From Streptomonospora nanhaiensis (GTDB lineage Bacteria; Actinomycetota; Actinomycetes; Streptosporangiales; Streptosporangiaceae), in assembly GCF_026642255.1 (NCBI RefSeq), contig NZ_CP113264.1, positions 1,240,001-1,304,000 of the forward strand: a DNA stretch of 64,000 nucleotides, in the 5' to 3' direction. The position numbers and the translations under genes are program-made. Below are positions 30,403 to 39,076 of the stretch, piece after piece. Positions within the stretch are counted from its first letter, which is position 1. Every line of letters begins with the position of its first letter. The notes below the pieces were generated by a model that had not been told where the DNA came from, did not search any database, and saw only the letters and a list, made by a program, of their open reading frames with translations.

Positions 30403-31089
30403 GGCGGAGATCGCCCACTTCCGCAGCTCGCTTGTGAATGTGTATGAAGACGGGTGGCTGCTGGCAAGGCGGGCTCGAAGGAACGTGGGAGCATCCCCGC
30501 GCATGCGGGAAGCATCTGACCTGGCCAGCACTCGTCGGATACCAGGCTACTTGTACCGGCCTCCTCGCGGGGAACCCGGGCGTTGTTGAAACTAGGAGAT
30601 AGGTAACAATGTTTCACATCGTTGCTCTCCCTACGCACGGGTAACTAAGCGCAGCGTTGTTATGCCGTCTGTTTTGTGTGGCTTTCAGGGGATTTTGAGA
30701 TGTGAAGACACTGTCCTCGTTCGGCCAACCGGGGTGTGGCGCGTGCCACTCGGGGGTCCGGGGAGGGCGGGAACCGGCGGCGGCCGGACCGCGTCGGAGT
30801 GGGTGTGAGCGGCCGGGCAGGACGGCCGGGTCCCACCGCCGGCGTTTCCCAGCGGAGGCGGGGGACCCGGGCCCGGCCGCGGACCCCCCTTCCCGTGCCC
30901 GGGTGGCCCGGTGGTCGGCGTCCCGCCTCTTTCCCTGGTCCCCGCGGGCCGCCGACGGGCGAAACGCCGGTCCGGGACGCCGAGGATGCGCGGATCTGCG
31001 CGCTCTCCGGAGTTCTCCCACGGAACAGGCCCCGCGCTGTCTACGATCTCGGTGACGAGCACACCGATGTCGCGGGGTAGGGGAGGCCC
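30403..31089. other. 687-nt control region between kgd and the BlaI-like gene
   Basis: The part from about 30545 to 30720 is markedly lower in GC than the rest and is the probable kgd promoter region, with a long leader of 150 nt or more. A weak TGAAAC/GTTTCA inverted repeat lies near 30590-30620. From 30730 to 31060 the DNA is very GC-rich and short ORFs on both strands have no recognisable product. No tRNA seen. Confidence 0.45.
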
Positions 31090-31464
31090 ATGAGGGGGCT
31101 GGGGGAACTGGAGGCGGCCATCATGGACGCGCTGTGGCGGTCGGACACACCGCTCTCGGTGCGCCAGGTCCGCGAGAACATGGTCTACGACCGCGACATC
31201 GCCTACACGACCGTCATGACGGTCGCGAACATCCTCTTCCACAAGGCTCTGCTGGACCGGGAGAAGTGCGGGCGCGCCTGGGTGTACTGGCCCCGGGAGA
31301 CGCACGCCGAGTACACCGCGCGGGTGATGGACGAGGTCCTCAACACGGGCCCCGACCCGCGCGCCACGCTGCTCAGCTTCGTGGAGCGCTTCAGCGACGA
31401 GGACATGGTGCGCTTCCACCAGATGCTCAGCCAGGTGAGGGGCCGCCGCGGCATCGCCAGCTGA
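31090..31464 (+). CDS. BlaI/MecI/CopY-family transcriptional repressor
   Basis: 124 residues. Winged helix: LGELEAAIMDALWRSDTPLSVRQVRENM, the recognition segment DIAYTTVMTVANILFHKALLDRE, and WVYWPRETHAEYTARVM leading to the C-terminal dimerisation helices. BlaI-type repressors normally pair with a membrane metalloprotease (BlaR/MecR, M56); none is adjacent here, so a different signal must release it. ATG at 31090 follows GGGGAGG. Confidence 0.85.
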   Translation: MRGLGELEAAIMDALWRSDTPLSVRQVRENMVYDRDIAYTTVMTVANILFHKALLDREKCGRAWVYWPRETHAEYTARVMDEVLNTGPDPRATLLSFVERFSDEDMVRFHQMLSQVRGRRGIAS

Positions 31465-31542
31465 CCCCGTTCGGCGTCGGCCGGGCCGGGCACGGCCGTT
31501 CCGGGCGGGCCGGGGAGGCGGCGCCGCGTCCCCGGTCCGGGG

Positions 31543-32628
31543 CTACTCCAGGACCCAGCTGCGCCCCTCGGCCGCCAGTTTCTCGACGAGGGTGGCACTG
31601 TCGTGCTCCTTGGCGAACAGGTGCTCGGGCCGGGTGATCGGCACGATCCACAGCCAGCGCACCGGATCCCCCTGGAAGGAGAGCCCGGAGGTGTCCAGCG
31701 GCCGGTGGTCGGGGTGCGCGACCAGGGGGGCCGGGTCCTCCATCAGCAGGACCGCGCCCGCGCCGCCGCGCATCGCGCGGTCCTCGGGGTTGTCCAGCCA
31801 CTTGACCGTGTGGCCGGTGCCGAACCACGTGACCGCCCGCCAGGGGAACGCGCCGATCCACCGGAAGATCCTGGCGGCCCGGTGGGCGGGCATGGTCGTG
31901 GCCAGGGCCAGTTCGACGCGTGCGTGCTGGGAGGTGTTGGCCATGTAGCGGTCCAGGGTGGGCATGCGCTGGCCGCACATCCCGACGGTGGACAGGACCG
32001 TGAACGGGCGCTCCGCCGTGGGCGGGCGCTCGGACACGCGGAGCAGGGGCGGGTGCCCGTCGGACACGTCCCAGTAGTGGCCGGGCTCGCCGACGCGGCG
32101 GTTGAGGTGGCTCAGGACGGTGCGCTGCACGCTCCGCCACGCCCCCGAGGCGCGGCGCCAGTCCCAGTAGGCCTCGGCGTGCACGACGCGCGGCCACAGC
32201 TGGCCGCGCACCGAGTCCAGCTCCCAGGCGTAGGCGCTGCGGCCGATGGCCTCCCGCGCGTAGCCGGGGAGCCCGCTGTCCGCCTCGGCCCAGCCGGGGA
32301 TGACCGCGAGCAGGCCCTCCTCGTCGACCAGGGCCACGCCGTCGCCCTCCTCGAACCACACCGCGCGCAGGCACGAGGGGTCGAAGCGTGGGCGGCCCTG
32401 CGGGTGCTTGGTGTACGCCTCCGGCATGAGGGGCGCCTGGCCCTCGTACAGCCCGCCCGACTCGCTCGTGCGGGGGGCCATCTCGTGGTTGGCCAGCCAC
32501 ACGGGCACCCGGATGCGGCCCCGGGCGTCCAGCAGGTAGGCGGCCGTGGTGTGGGAGTCGCACTCCACCACGACACGGCGGCTCTGGTACGGGCTGATCT
32601 CGTCGAGCAGGACGTCGATCCCTGTCAC
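31543..32628 (-). CDS. Suppressor of fused (SUFU) domain protein
   Basis: 361 residues. The C-terminal half has the SUFU fold pattern: FTVLSTVGMCGQRMP, RVELALATTMPAHRAARIFRWIG, and PVRWLWIVPITRPEHLFAKEHDS. Bacterial SUFU proteins are often linked to polymorphic toxin immunity, though many are solitary as here. The N-terminal 180 residues contain AVWFEEGDGVALVDEEGLLAVIPGW and are conserved in actinomycete homologues without known role. GTG at 32628 follows GGAGGG; a longer frame to 32694 is possible but has no such site. No toxin gene is next to it; rlmN is divergent. Confidence 0.8.
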   Translation of the reverse strand: MTGIDVLLDEISPYQSRRVVVECDSHTTAAYLLDARGRIRVPVWLANHEMAPRTSESGGLYEGQAPLMPEAYTKHPQGRPRFDPSCLRAVWFEEGDGVALVDEEGLLAVIPGWAEADSGLPGYAREAIGRSAYAWELDSVRGQLWPRVVHAEAYWDWRRASGAWRSVQRTVLSHLNRRVGEPGHYWDVSDGHPPLLRVSERPPTAERPFTVLSTVGMCGQRMPTLDRYMANTSQHARVELALATTMPAHRAARIFRWIGAFPWRAVTWFGTGHTVKWLDNPEDRAMRGGAGAVLLMEDPAPLVAHPDHRPLDTSGLSFQGDPVRWLWIVPITRPEHLFAKEHDSATLVEKLAAEGRSWVLE

Positions 32629-32828
32629 CGGCCCTCCAACGCGCCGATCCCCTGATTGTCGTGGCTGGTGGACGAACTCGTCCGGGCCGTCCACACAGTG
32701 CGTAGAATCGACGGTAGTGCCCTGACAGGCGGAGCTGCACCGCAGCCGCGTATAGGTCGTATAACGACCCGAGCCGCTGCCACCCGCGCCGGGCCGAGAC
32801 CATCGACTCCACCCCTTACGGACTCTCT

Positions 32829-33926
32829 ATGCCCGCCGAGCTCACCTTTGTCGCCCCGCGCCGTGCCAAGCCTCCCCGGCACCTGGCCGACCTCAGCCCC
32901 GAGGAGCGGGCCGAGGTCGTCACCGAACTGGGGGAGAAGCCCTTCCGTGCCAAGCAGCTCGCCAAGCACTACTTCGGCGGGCTGGAGTCGGACACCGAAG
33001 CGATGACCGACCTGCCGGCGGAGTCCCGGGCACGCCTCGGCGAAGCCCTGCTGCCCACCCTCCTGACGCCCGTCAGGCACGTCACCGCCGACAAGGGGAT
33101 GACGCGCAAGACCCTGTGGAAGGCGTTCGACGGGGTCCTGTTCGAGTCCGTGCTCATGCGCTACCCGGACCGCGTGACCCTGTGCATCTCCTCACAGGCC
33201 GGCTGCGGCATGAACTGCCCGTTCTGCGCCACCGGCCAGGCGGGCCTGACCCGCAACCTGTCCACGGGCGAGATCGTGGAGCAGGTCGTCGCCAGCGCCC
33301 GCGACCTGGCGCGCGGCGAGGTCGCCGGGGGGCCGGGCCGGATCAGCAACATCGTGTTCATGGGCATGGGGGAGCCCATGGCCAACTACAAGCGCGTCCT
33401 CCAGACGGTGCGCCGCATCACCGACCCCGTGCCCAACGGCATGGGCATCTCCCAGCGCGGCGTGACCGTGTCGACCGTCGGCCTGGTGCCCGCGATCAAC
33501 AAGCTCATCGACGAGAGGATGCAGGTCCGCCTCGCGATCTCCCTGCACGCCCCCGACGACGAGCTGCGGGACGAGCTGGTGCCGATCAACACCCGCTGGA
33601 AGGTCGGGGAGGTCCTGGACGCCGCCTGGCGCTACGCCGGGACCACCGGCCGCCGGGTCTCCATCGAGTACGCGCTCATCAAGGACATCAACGACCAGGC
33701 GTGGCGGGCCGACCTGCTCGGCAAGCTCCTCAAGGGCCACCTGGTGCACGTCAACCTCATCCCGCTCAACCCCACCCCCGGTTCCAAGTGGACGGCCTCG
33801 CGGCCGGAGGACGAGCGCGAGTTCGTCCGGCGGCTCCAGGCGCACGGGGTGTCGGTCACGGTTCGCGACACGCGCGGACAGGAGATCGACGGGGCCTGCG
33901 GGCAGCTCGCGGCGGCCGAGAACTGA
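32829..33926 (+). CDS. rlmN: Dual-specificity rRNA/tRNA adenine C2-methyltransferase RlmN
   Basis: 365 residues. Radical SAM enzyme that methylates A2503 of 23S rRNA and A37 of some tRNAs. The cluster motif CGMNCPFC gives Cys126, Cys130 and Cys133; SISTVG-like [10 protein letters not shown], the SLHAP loop and the C-terminal DGACGQL with the acceptor cysteine (about 357) are all present. Length and order are normal for RlmN; nothing suggests the resistance enzyme Cfr. ATG at 32829. Confidence 0.96.
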   Translation: MPAELTFVAPRRAKPPRHLADLSPEERAEVVTELGEKPFRAKQLAKHYFGGLESDTEAMTDLPAESRARLGEALLPTLLTPVRHVTADKGMTRKTLWKAFDGVLFESVLMRYPDRVTLCISSQAGCGMNCPFCATGQAGLTRNLSTGEIVEQVVASARDLARGEVAGGPGRISNIVFMGMGEPMANYKRVLQTVRRITDPVPNGMGISQRGVTVSTVGLVPAINKLIDERMQVRLAISLHAPDDELRDELVPINTRWKVGEVLDAAWRYAGTTGRRVSIEYALIKDINDQAWRADLLGKLLKGHLVHVNLIPLNPTPGSKWTASRPEDEREFVRRLQAHGVSVTVRDTRGQEIDGACGQLAAAEN

Positions 33927-33951
33927 CCGGGGCCGGGCCCGGGGGCGGCAG

Positions 33952-34422
33952 GTGATCGAGGCAGCGCTGGCCTTCGCGGTCGCCCTCGTCTCCGGGGCCG
34001 TCCCGGTGATCAACATCGAGATCTACCTGGTGGGTGCCGTCGTCGCCATGGACGACGGCGCCCTCGTCGCGATGGCCGTCGCCGCGGGGCTGGGGCAGAC
34101 CCTCGGCAAACTGCCCTACTTCTACGTGGGAAGGGGCACGATCGCCGTGCCGTGGATGCGCCGCAAGGCGCAGACCCCGGGCAAGTGGGCGGAGCGCGCC
34201 GAGGGATGGCGGCGCAAGGCGGAGGCGCGCCCCGCCTGGGGCGCGGGGCTGGTGGCCCTGAGCTCCTTCGCCAGCGTCCCGCCGTTCGTGGTGGTGTCGG
34301 TGCTGGCCGGGGTGGTGCGCATGAACGTCGTGCTGTTCTGCGCGGTCACCTTCGCCACCCGCACCGCGCGGTTCCTCGTCGTGGTGTTCGCCCCCGCCTG
34401 GGCGATGTCCTTCCTGCCCTGA
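33952..34422 (+). CDS. Small VTT/DedA-like membrane protein
   Basis: 156 residues with about four to five membrane segments and a central cytoplasmic loop RRKAQTPGKWAERAEGWRRKAEARPAWG. GQTLGKLPYFYVGRG and SSFASVPPFVVVSVLAGVVRM resemble the re-entrant glycine/proline loops of VTT (SNARE-associated) proteins such as YqaA. Members affect lipid flipping or membrane integrity. GTG start at 33952, 25 nt after rlmN, so probably co-transcribed. Confidence 0.65.
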   Translation: MIEAALAFAVALVSGAVPVINIEIYLVGAVVAMDDGALVAMAVAAGLGQTLGKLPYFYVGRGTIAVPWMRRKAQTPGKWAERAEGWRRKAEARPAWGAGLVALSSFASVPPFVVVSVLAGVVRMNVVLFCAVTFATRTARFLVVVFAPAWAMSFLP

Positions 34423-34466
34423 TCCGGGTCGGGGCCCGCCGCCCACGGCCCGCCGGTCGCGCCGCG

Positions 34467-34551
34467 GGCCGCCCCCGCACCACCGTCCGGCTCACCCCCG
34501 GCGGGCGGGTCACCGTCTCCGCCCACTGGGACCGGCCGCCGCGCCCGCACG
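34467..34551 (+). pseudogene. Fragment of a winged-helix regulator gene, duplicated from 35529-35613
   Basis: Bases 34467-34536 are identical over 70 nt to 35529-35598 in the regulator gene downstream, and 15 more bases differ only at three positions. The copied part would encode GRPRTTVRLTPGGRVTVSAH, the end of the wing. There is no start codon or helix-turn-helix part in front. It is a remnant of a tandem duplication of the membrane protein/regulator unit or of a gene-conversion event. Confidence 0.8.
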
Positions 34552-34610
34552 GACCGCCCGCGTCCCTCCGGGGTTCGCGAGGCCCTCCGGCGTTTTCTGC
34601 CGACCCCTTC

Positions 34611-34672
34611 GGTCTGTATTGCAAACCAGAGGTCCGCGCCGTACCGTGGAGGGAAGGTTTGCGCCGCAGACC
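34611..34672. repeat. Long inverted repeat before the membrane protein/regulator pair
   Basis: GGTCTGTATTGCAAACC (34611-34627) and GGTTTGCGCCGCAGACC (34656-34672) are inverted copies that pair at 13 of 17 positions, both ends matching. It lies 19 nt upstream of the membrane gene start, the place for an operator of the adjacent regulator or a leader hairpin. Confidence 0.55.
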
Positions 34673-34691
34673 AAAAGTGAGGGAGGCCTGG

Positions 34692-35315
34692 ATGACCAGC
34701 CCGCACGACATCGACCGCCTGCACCGCGTCCGAGCGGTCACCACCGACCTCGGCGACTACAAGGGGCTCCACCTCCTCGTCCTGGGCCTGTTCCTGGTGT
34801 TCCTCGCGTTCGCCGCCGCAGGGAGAGGGGAGCTCATCGCCCCCGGGGTGTTCCTCGCCGCCGGCCTGCTCCTGGTGGTCGGCCGGTACTACCGTGAGCG
34901 CTTCGGCGACGTCCGCCCCCTGAACACCGCGGGCCGAGTCGTCCGCCGGGTCCTCCTCCCGCTCCTGTTCCTCCCCCTGGCCCTGGTCCTCATCACCCTC
35001 TCCAACGTGTTCGGGCTGACCGACGGGCCGGTCTCCGTCGCGGGGTTCCTGAGCGCCCTCCTCCTCGCCCTGGCCACCGGCCCCCGGTGGCGGATGCGCG
35101 CCCACTACCCGGTCGCTGCCGCGGCCATGGCACTGGCGAGCGTCCTGCCGCTCGGCGTGCTCACCCCCTCGGGGACGCACCCGTTCCTGGTCGACTCGCC
35201 CCCCATGCCGCTCCCGCTGGCCCTGGGTACCGTGCTGTGCGTCTGCGGACTGCTCGACCACCGCACGCTCGTGCGGACCCTTCCGCCCGCGCCCCGAACG
35301 AACGAAACGGACTGA
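34692..35315 (+). CDS. Membrane protein of unknown function, paired with a winged-helix regulator
   Basis: 207 residues with about six membrane helices between residues 24 and 190. Beginning MTSPHDIDRLHRVRAVTTDLGDY. It is not a recognised transporter; proteins of this outline are commonly encoded next to small HTH_34 regulators in actinomycetes. The ATG follows GAGGGAGG and is preceded by a long inverted repeat. The regulator starts 6 nt after the stop, so both are in one transcript. Confidence 0.7.
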   Translation: MTSPHDIDRLHRVRAVTTDLGDYKGLHLLVLGLFLVFLAFAAAGRGELIAPGVFLAAGLLLVVGRYYRERFGDVRPLNTAGRVVRRVLLPLLFLPLALVLITLSNVFGLTDGPVSVAGFLSALLLALATGPRWRMRAHYPVAAAAMALASVLPLGVLTPSGTHPFLVDSPPMPLPLALGTVLCVCGLLDHRTLVRTLPPAPRTNETD

Positions 35316-35321
35316 ACGACG

Positions 35322-35648
35322 ATGGGTACGCCCTTCGAGGACATGGCGGACATCGACCGCCTGGTCCACGAACCCGCGCGGCTGGCGATCACCAGCGCGC
35401 TGCTGTCCTGCGAGAGCGCCGACTTCCTGTTCCTGCAGAGGATCACCGGGCTCTCCAAGGGCAACCTGTCCAGCCACCTGTCCAAGCTGTCGGCCGGGGG
35501 CGTGGTGGGGATCGAGAAGAGCACCGACGGCCGCCCCCGCACCACCGTCCGGCTCACCCCCGGCGGGCGGGTCACCGTCTCCGCCCACTGGGACCGGCTG
35601 CTGCGCCTGCACGAGGCGGCCGAGGCGTGGACGGACCCCGGAGCCTGA
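35322..35648 (+). CDS. Small winged-helix transcriptional regulator (HTH_34 type)
   Basis: 108 residues: DIDRLVHEPARLAITSALLSC leads into the helix-turn-helix LQRITGLSKGNLSSHLSKLSAGG and the wing TDGRPRTTVRLTPGGRVTVS. This is the small ArsR/MarR-like group with a single winged helix and no effector domain. Cotranscribed with the membrane gene and probably its regulator. Bases 35529-35598 are duplicated 1062 bp upstream (34467-34536). Confidence 0.85.
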   Translation: MGTPFEDMADIDRLVHEPARLAITSALLSCESADFLFLQRITGLSKGNLSSHLSKLSAGGVVGIEKSTDGRPRTTVRLTPGGRVTVSAHWDRLLRLHEAAEAWTDPGA

Positions 35649-35893
35649 GAGCCCGGGAGGCCGTCCACGCCTCGGCGGGGAAGGGCCGGGGCGCCGTCGA
35701 CCGTCGGCTTGCGCACCCCGGCCGACCCCTCCGGGGCGCGGTGGCCGGACACATGCCCATCACACCGAACGCGTGTTCGGTCGCTCGGCAAGGGCGTGGC
35801 GCACCCGCGTCCGCCGCCGGGCCGGGCGGGGAAGCGGTCGTACACTCGGGTCACGGCGCCCCCGGGCGCCCCCACAACCACGAGGAGAGGTCC

Positions 35894-36703
35894 ATGGTGC
35901 AGGTCGCGGTCGCCCAGTTCGCCCCCGGGCGGGACAAGGCGGAGAACCGGCGCTCGGTGGCGCGGCTGACCGCGCGCGCCGCCGCGGAGGGCGCGCGCGT
36001 GGTCCTCTTCCCCGAGTACGCGATGTTCACGGCGTCGCGCATGGACCACCGCTACGTCGAGGCGGCCGAGCCCCTGGACGGCCCCTTCGTCTCGTCGGTC
36101 GCGGACACCGCCCGCCGGGAGGGCGTGCACGTCGTCCTGGGCGTCAACGAGGCGGGGGAGGACCCGGAGCGCTTCACGAACACCCTGGTGGCCCTCTCCC
36201 CGGACGGGGACCGGGTGGCGCGCTACCGCAAGATCCACCTGTACGACGCGTTCGGCGTGAGGGAGTCGGACGTGCTGAGGCCCGGGCCCGTCGAGGAGCC
36301 GGAGACCTTCGCCGTGGACGGCGTGGTGTTCGGACTCCAGACCTGCTACGACCTGCGCTTCCCCGAGGTGACGCGGCGGATCGTCGACGCGGGGGCGCAC
36401 GTGGTGCTGCTGGCGGCGCAGTGGGTTCCCGGCCCGCTGAAGGAGGAGCACTGGCGGACGCTGGCCCGCGCCCGTGCCATCGAGAACACCGTGTACGTCG
36501 CGGCGTCCGGCCAGGCGGCCCCGACGGGCTCGGGCAACAGCATGGTGGTCGACCCGATGGGGACCCCCGTCGCGGCCCTGGGGGAGCAGTCCTTCGCGAT
36601 CGCCACGGCCCAGGTTTCGGCCGACAGGGTCGAGGAAGTGCGGGGGATCAATCCCGCGCTGTCACTGCGCCGTTTCTCGGTCTGTGAGCGTCCTTCGGGC
36701 TGA
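35894..36703 (+). CDS. Carbon-nitrogen hydrolase (nitrilase superfamily)
   Basis: 269 residues with the complete Glu-Lys-Cys triad: Glu41 in LFPEYAMF, Lys113 in YRKIHLYD and Cys151 in QTCYDLRFPE. Fold and length match the Nit/omega-amidase branch that hydrolyses amides such as 2-oxoglutaramate or deaminated glutathione. ATG at 35894 follows GAGGAGAGG. A family-typical role is repair of side products of aminotransferases, which fits the aminotransferase block downstream, but linkage is loose. Confidence 0.9.
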   Translation: MVQVAVAQFAPGRDKAENRRSVARLTARAAAEGARVVLFPEYAMFTASRMDHRYVEAAEPLDGPFVSSVADTARREGVHVVLGVNEAGEDPERFTNTLVALSPDGDRVARYRKIHLYDAFGVRESDVLRPGPVEEPETFAVDGVVFGLQTCYDLRFPEVTRRIVDAGAHVVLLAAQWVPGPLKEEHWRTLARARAIENTVYVAASGQAAPTGSGNSMVVDPMGTPVAALGEQSFAIATAQVSADRVEEVRGINPALSLRRFSVCERPSG

Positions 36704-36943
36704 AGGGTGCGCTGCGAGCCCGTTGTAGATATCAGACAAAGGGTATGAACATGCAGTTGGCGACAGGGGTCTTCCCAGACTTGATCACTTAGGGTTATGA
36801 TCTCCCCGCACGGAGTGATTTAGTTCGGTCCGGACCCTTCCAGGCGCCCAGCGCTTCTGATTCAATAAAGAGCCGGTAACTATCGGCCCGCCAGACTGTC
36901 CTAAACCACGGGGGGAGCAAGGACATTGCGCGGAACGAGCACG

Positions 36944-37189
36944 ATGTGCGATCCAGACACGCTGCCTGACGACTCACACGACACCTACGTCTACGACCCG
37001 GGATCGCTGAGCGGGGCGCAGTGCATGGGGGATGCCTGCGTCGTCTGCCACGCCAAGTGGCCGCGGCCCCGAAAGGTCCTCGGAGAGCTTCCCGACGGAA
37101 GCCGCGTCTTCGGTTGTGAGGAGTGTGCGGGGATCATCGGCGTCGATCCGGGGATACCCGCCGGTGAACGGCTGTTCGCGGTGCGGTAG
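36944..37189 (+). CDS. Small zinc-ribbon-like cysteine protein
   Basis: 81 residues from ATG 36944, or 87 if the TTG at 36926 is used, which has the better-spaced AAGGA. Four cysteines in two CxxC pairs (CVVC ... CEEC) about 27 residues apart, with a third CMGDAC just before, suggest a zinc ribbon. The rest is small and acidic. No catalytic motif. The upstream 240 nt are unusually AT-rich for this genome and contain TATGAT at 36796-36801, a good -10 element without a good -35. Function unknown. Confidence 0.6.
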   Translation: MCDPDTLPDDSHDTYVYDPGSLSGAQCMGDACVVCHAKWPRPRKVLGELPDGSRVFGCEECAGIIGVDPGIPAGERLFAVR

Positions 37190-37430
37190 GAGCGGCAGGA
37201 CGGTCGCGCTCCGGGTCCAGGGGGAGAGACGGACCCGGAGCGCTTCCGCTGACGCGCCCGCTTCCATCGGGGAGGAGGGGAAATGAGCGCGTCTATCCCG
37301 GATGGTCTCCTGTGACGGCCGACGCCGCCGAACACGCCCCGTGAGGGGCTTCCGGGGACAACGATACTCCGTGTCGTCCCCCGCCGACCGTCAGTGAGAG
37401 ACATCCGTCCGGTATTTCCCCGAACTCGGA

Positions 37431-38939
37431 CTAGCCGTTGGTGGGGAACCCCAGGTCGACGCCGCCGGAGGGCCGCCGCCCCGGGTCGGTCCAGCGCGCC
37501 GTGACCGCCTTCGTGCGGGTGTAGAAGTGGACACCCTCCGTGCCGTGTGCGTGGGAGTCGCCGAAGAGCGACTGCTTCCATCCGCCGAACGAGTAGTAGG
37601 CCACCGGCACGGGGATCGGGACGTTGATCCCGACCATGCCGACCTGGACCTCGTTCTGGAACCGGCGCGCGGCGCCGCCGTCGTTGGTGAAGATCGCGGT
37701 CCCGTTGCCGTACGGGTTGGCGTTGACCAGCTCCACCGCCTCGTCGTAGTCGCGCACGCGCAGCACGCTCAGCACCGGGCCGAAGATCTCGTCCCGGTAG
37801 CAGGCCATCTCCGGGCCGACGCGGTCGAGCAGTGAGGGACCCAGCCAGAAGCCGCCGGGATCCCCGTCCGGGACCGGGTGCACCCGGCCGTCGATCGCCA
37901 GGGTCGCGCCCTCGCGGACCCCCGACTCCAGGTACGAGGCGACCTTGTCGCGGTGCTCCCGCGTGACCAGCGGGCCCATGTCGCTGCGGTCGTCGTCGCC
38001 GGGACCCACCCTCAGCCGGGACACCCGGTCGCGGATCCTCTCGACCAGCCCGTCCGCCACGGAGTCGACCACGGCCACCGCCGAGATGGCCATGCAGCGC
38101 TCGCCCGCCGAGCCGAAACCGGCCGACACCGCTGAGTCCGCCGCCAGGTCCAGGTCGGCGTCGGGCAGCACCACCATGTGGTTCTTGGCCCCGCCCAGCG
38201 CCTGCACGCGCTTGCCGTGCCCGGCGGCGGTCCGGTAGACGTACCGGGCGATCGGGGTGGAGCCCACGAAGCTGACCGCGGCCACGCCGGGGTGCTCCAG
38301 GACGGCGTCCACCGCCTCCTTGTCGCCGTGCACGACGTTGAACACCCCGGCGGGCAGCCCCGCCTCGGCCCACAGGCCGGCCAGCAGCACGGCCGCCGAC
38401 GGGTCCTTCTCGCTGGGCTTGAGCACGAACGTGTTGCCGCAGGCGATGGCGATCGGGAACATCCACATCGGCACCATGGCGGGGAAGTTGAACGGGGTGA
38501 TCCCGGCGACCACGCCGAGCGGCTGGAGGATCGAGTAGGAGTCCACGCCGGTGGACACGTTCTCGGAGTATCCGCCCTTGAGCAGGTGCGGGATGCCGCA
38601 GGCGAAGTCCACGACCTCCAGGCCGCGGGCCACCTCGCCCCGGGCGTCGGAGAACACCTTGCCGTGCTCGGCGCTGATCAGCTCCGCGAGGCGGTCCTGG
38701 TCGCGGGCGAGGAGTTCGCGGAAGCGGAACAGGATCTGCACGCGCCGGGAGAGCGGGGTGTCCCGCCATCCCGGGAAGGCCTCCCGCGCGGCGGCGACCG
38801 CCGCGTCGACCTCCCCGGCCCCGGCCAGGTCGACCGTGCCCGAGACCCGGCCGGACGCCGGGTCGTGGATGTCGCCCCGTCGCCCGGCGGCCCCCTCGTG
38901 GGCGCGCCCGCCGATCCAGTGGGTGACGTGCTTGCTCAT
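37431..38939 (-). CDS. mmsA: CoA-acylating methylmalonate/malonate semialdehyde dehydrogenase
   Basis: 502 residues. NAD-dependent enzyme making propionyl-CoA from methylmalonate semialdehyde or acetyl-CoA from malonate semialdehyde. Distinctive motifs: PFNFPAMVPMWMFP, LGGAKNHMVV in place of the usual glutamate-bearing loop of other aldehyde dehydrogenases, and the nucleophile Cys282 in GSAGERCMA. ATG at 38939 follows GAGGAGAGGG. The aminotransferase gene ends 137 nt upstream on the same strand, which points to beta-alanine or valine/thymine catabolism. Confidence 0.93.
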   Translation of the reverse strand: MSKHVTHWIGGRAHEGAAGRRGDIHDPASGRVSGTVDLAGAGEVDAAVAAAREAFPGWRDTPLSRRVQILFRFRELLARDQDRLAELISAEHGKVFSDARGEVARGLEVVDFACGIPHLLKGGYSENVSTGVDSYSILQPLGVVAGITPFNFPAMVPMWMFPIAIACGNTFVLKPSEKDPSAAVLLAGLWAEAGLPAGVFNVVHGDKEAVDAVLEHPGVAAVSFVGSTPIARYVYRTAAGHGKRVQALGGAKNHMVVLPDADLDLAADSAVSAGFGSAGERCMAISAVAVVDSVADGLVERIRDRVSRLRVGPGDDDRSDMGPLVTREHRDKVASYLESGVREGATLAIDGRVHPVPDGDPGGFWLGPSLLDRVGPEMACYRDEIFGPVLSVLRVRDYDEAVELVNANPYGNGTAIFTNDGGAARRFQNEVQVGMVGINVPIPVPVAYYSFGGWKQSLFGDSHAHGTEGVHFYTRTKAVTARWTDPGRRPSGGVDLGFPTNG

Positions 38940-38952
38940 GTGATCCCTCTCC

Positions 38953-38974
38953 TCGTCCACAGGCGTTGTCCACA
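38953..38974. promoter_or_regulatory. Two DnaA-box-like 9-mers in the mmsA leader
   Basis: TTGTCCACA (38966-38974) is a perfect actinobacterial DnaA box and TCGTCCACA (38953-38961) differs by one base; they are 13 bp apart in the same orientation. They lie 14-35 nt upstream of the mmsA ATG. This could be chance. Confidence 0.35.
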
Positions 38975-39076
38975 GGTGCGGGGGCGCGGGCGTGCGCGGA
39001 GGGGGCCGGGGAATCCCCTGAATGGGGGACCCGCAGTCACACCGGCCCCTCCGGCACACCGGGCCCCGCGGGGGCC

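Noticed and set aside
26827-30447. 1206-codon plus-strand frame
   Set aside because: Antisense to kgd, low complexity rich in Val, Gly, His and Arg; no motif.
30600-30630. Ribosome-site-like GGGAGAG followed by ATG-TGA on the minus strand in the kgd leader
   Set aside because: A start-stop element is possible but a single occurrence without conservation data is not enough to annotate.
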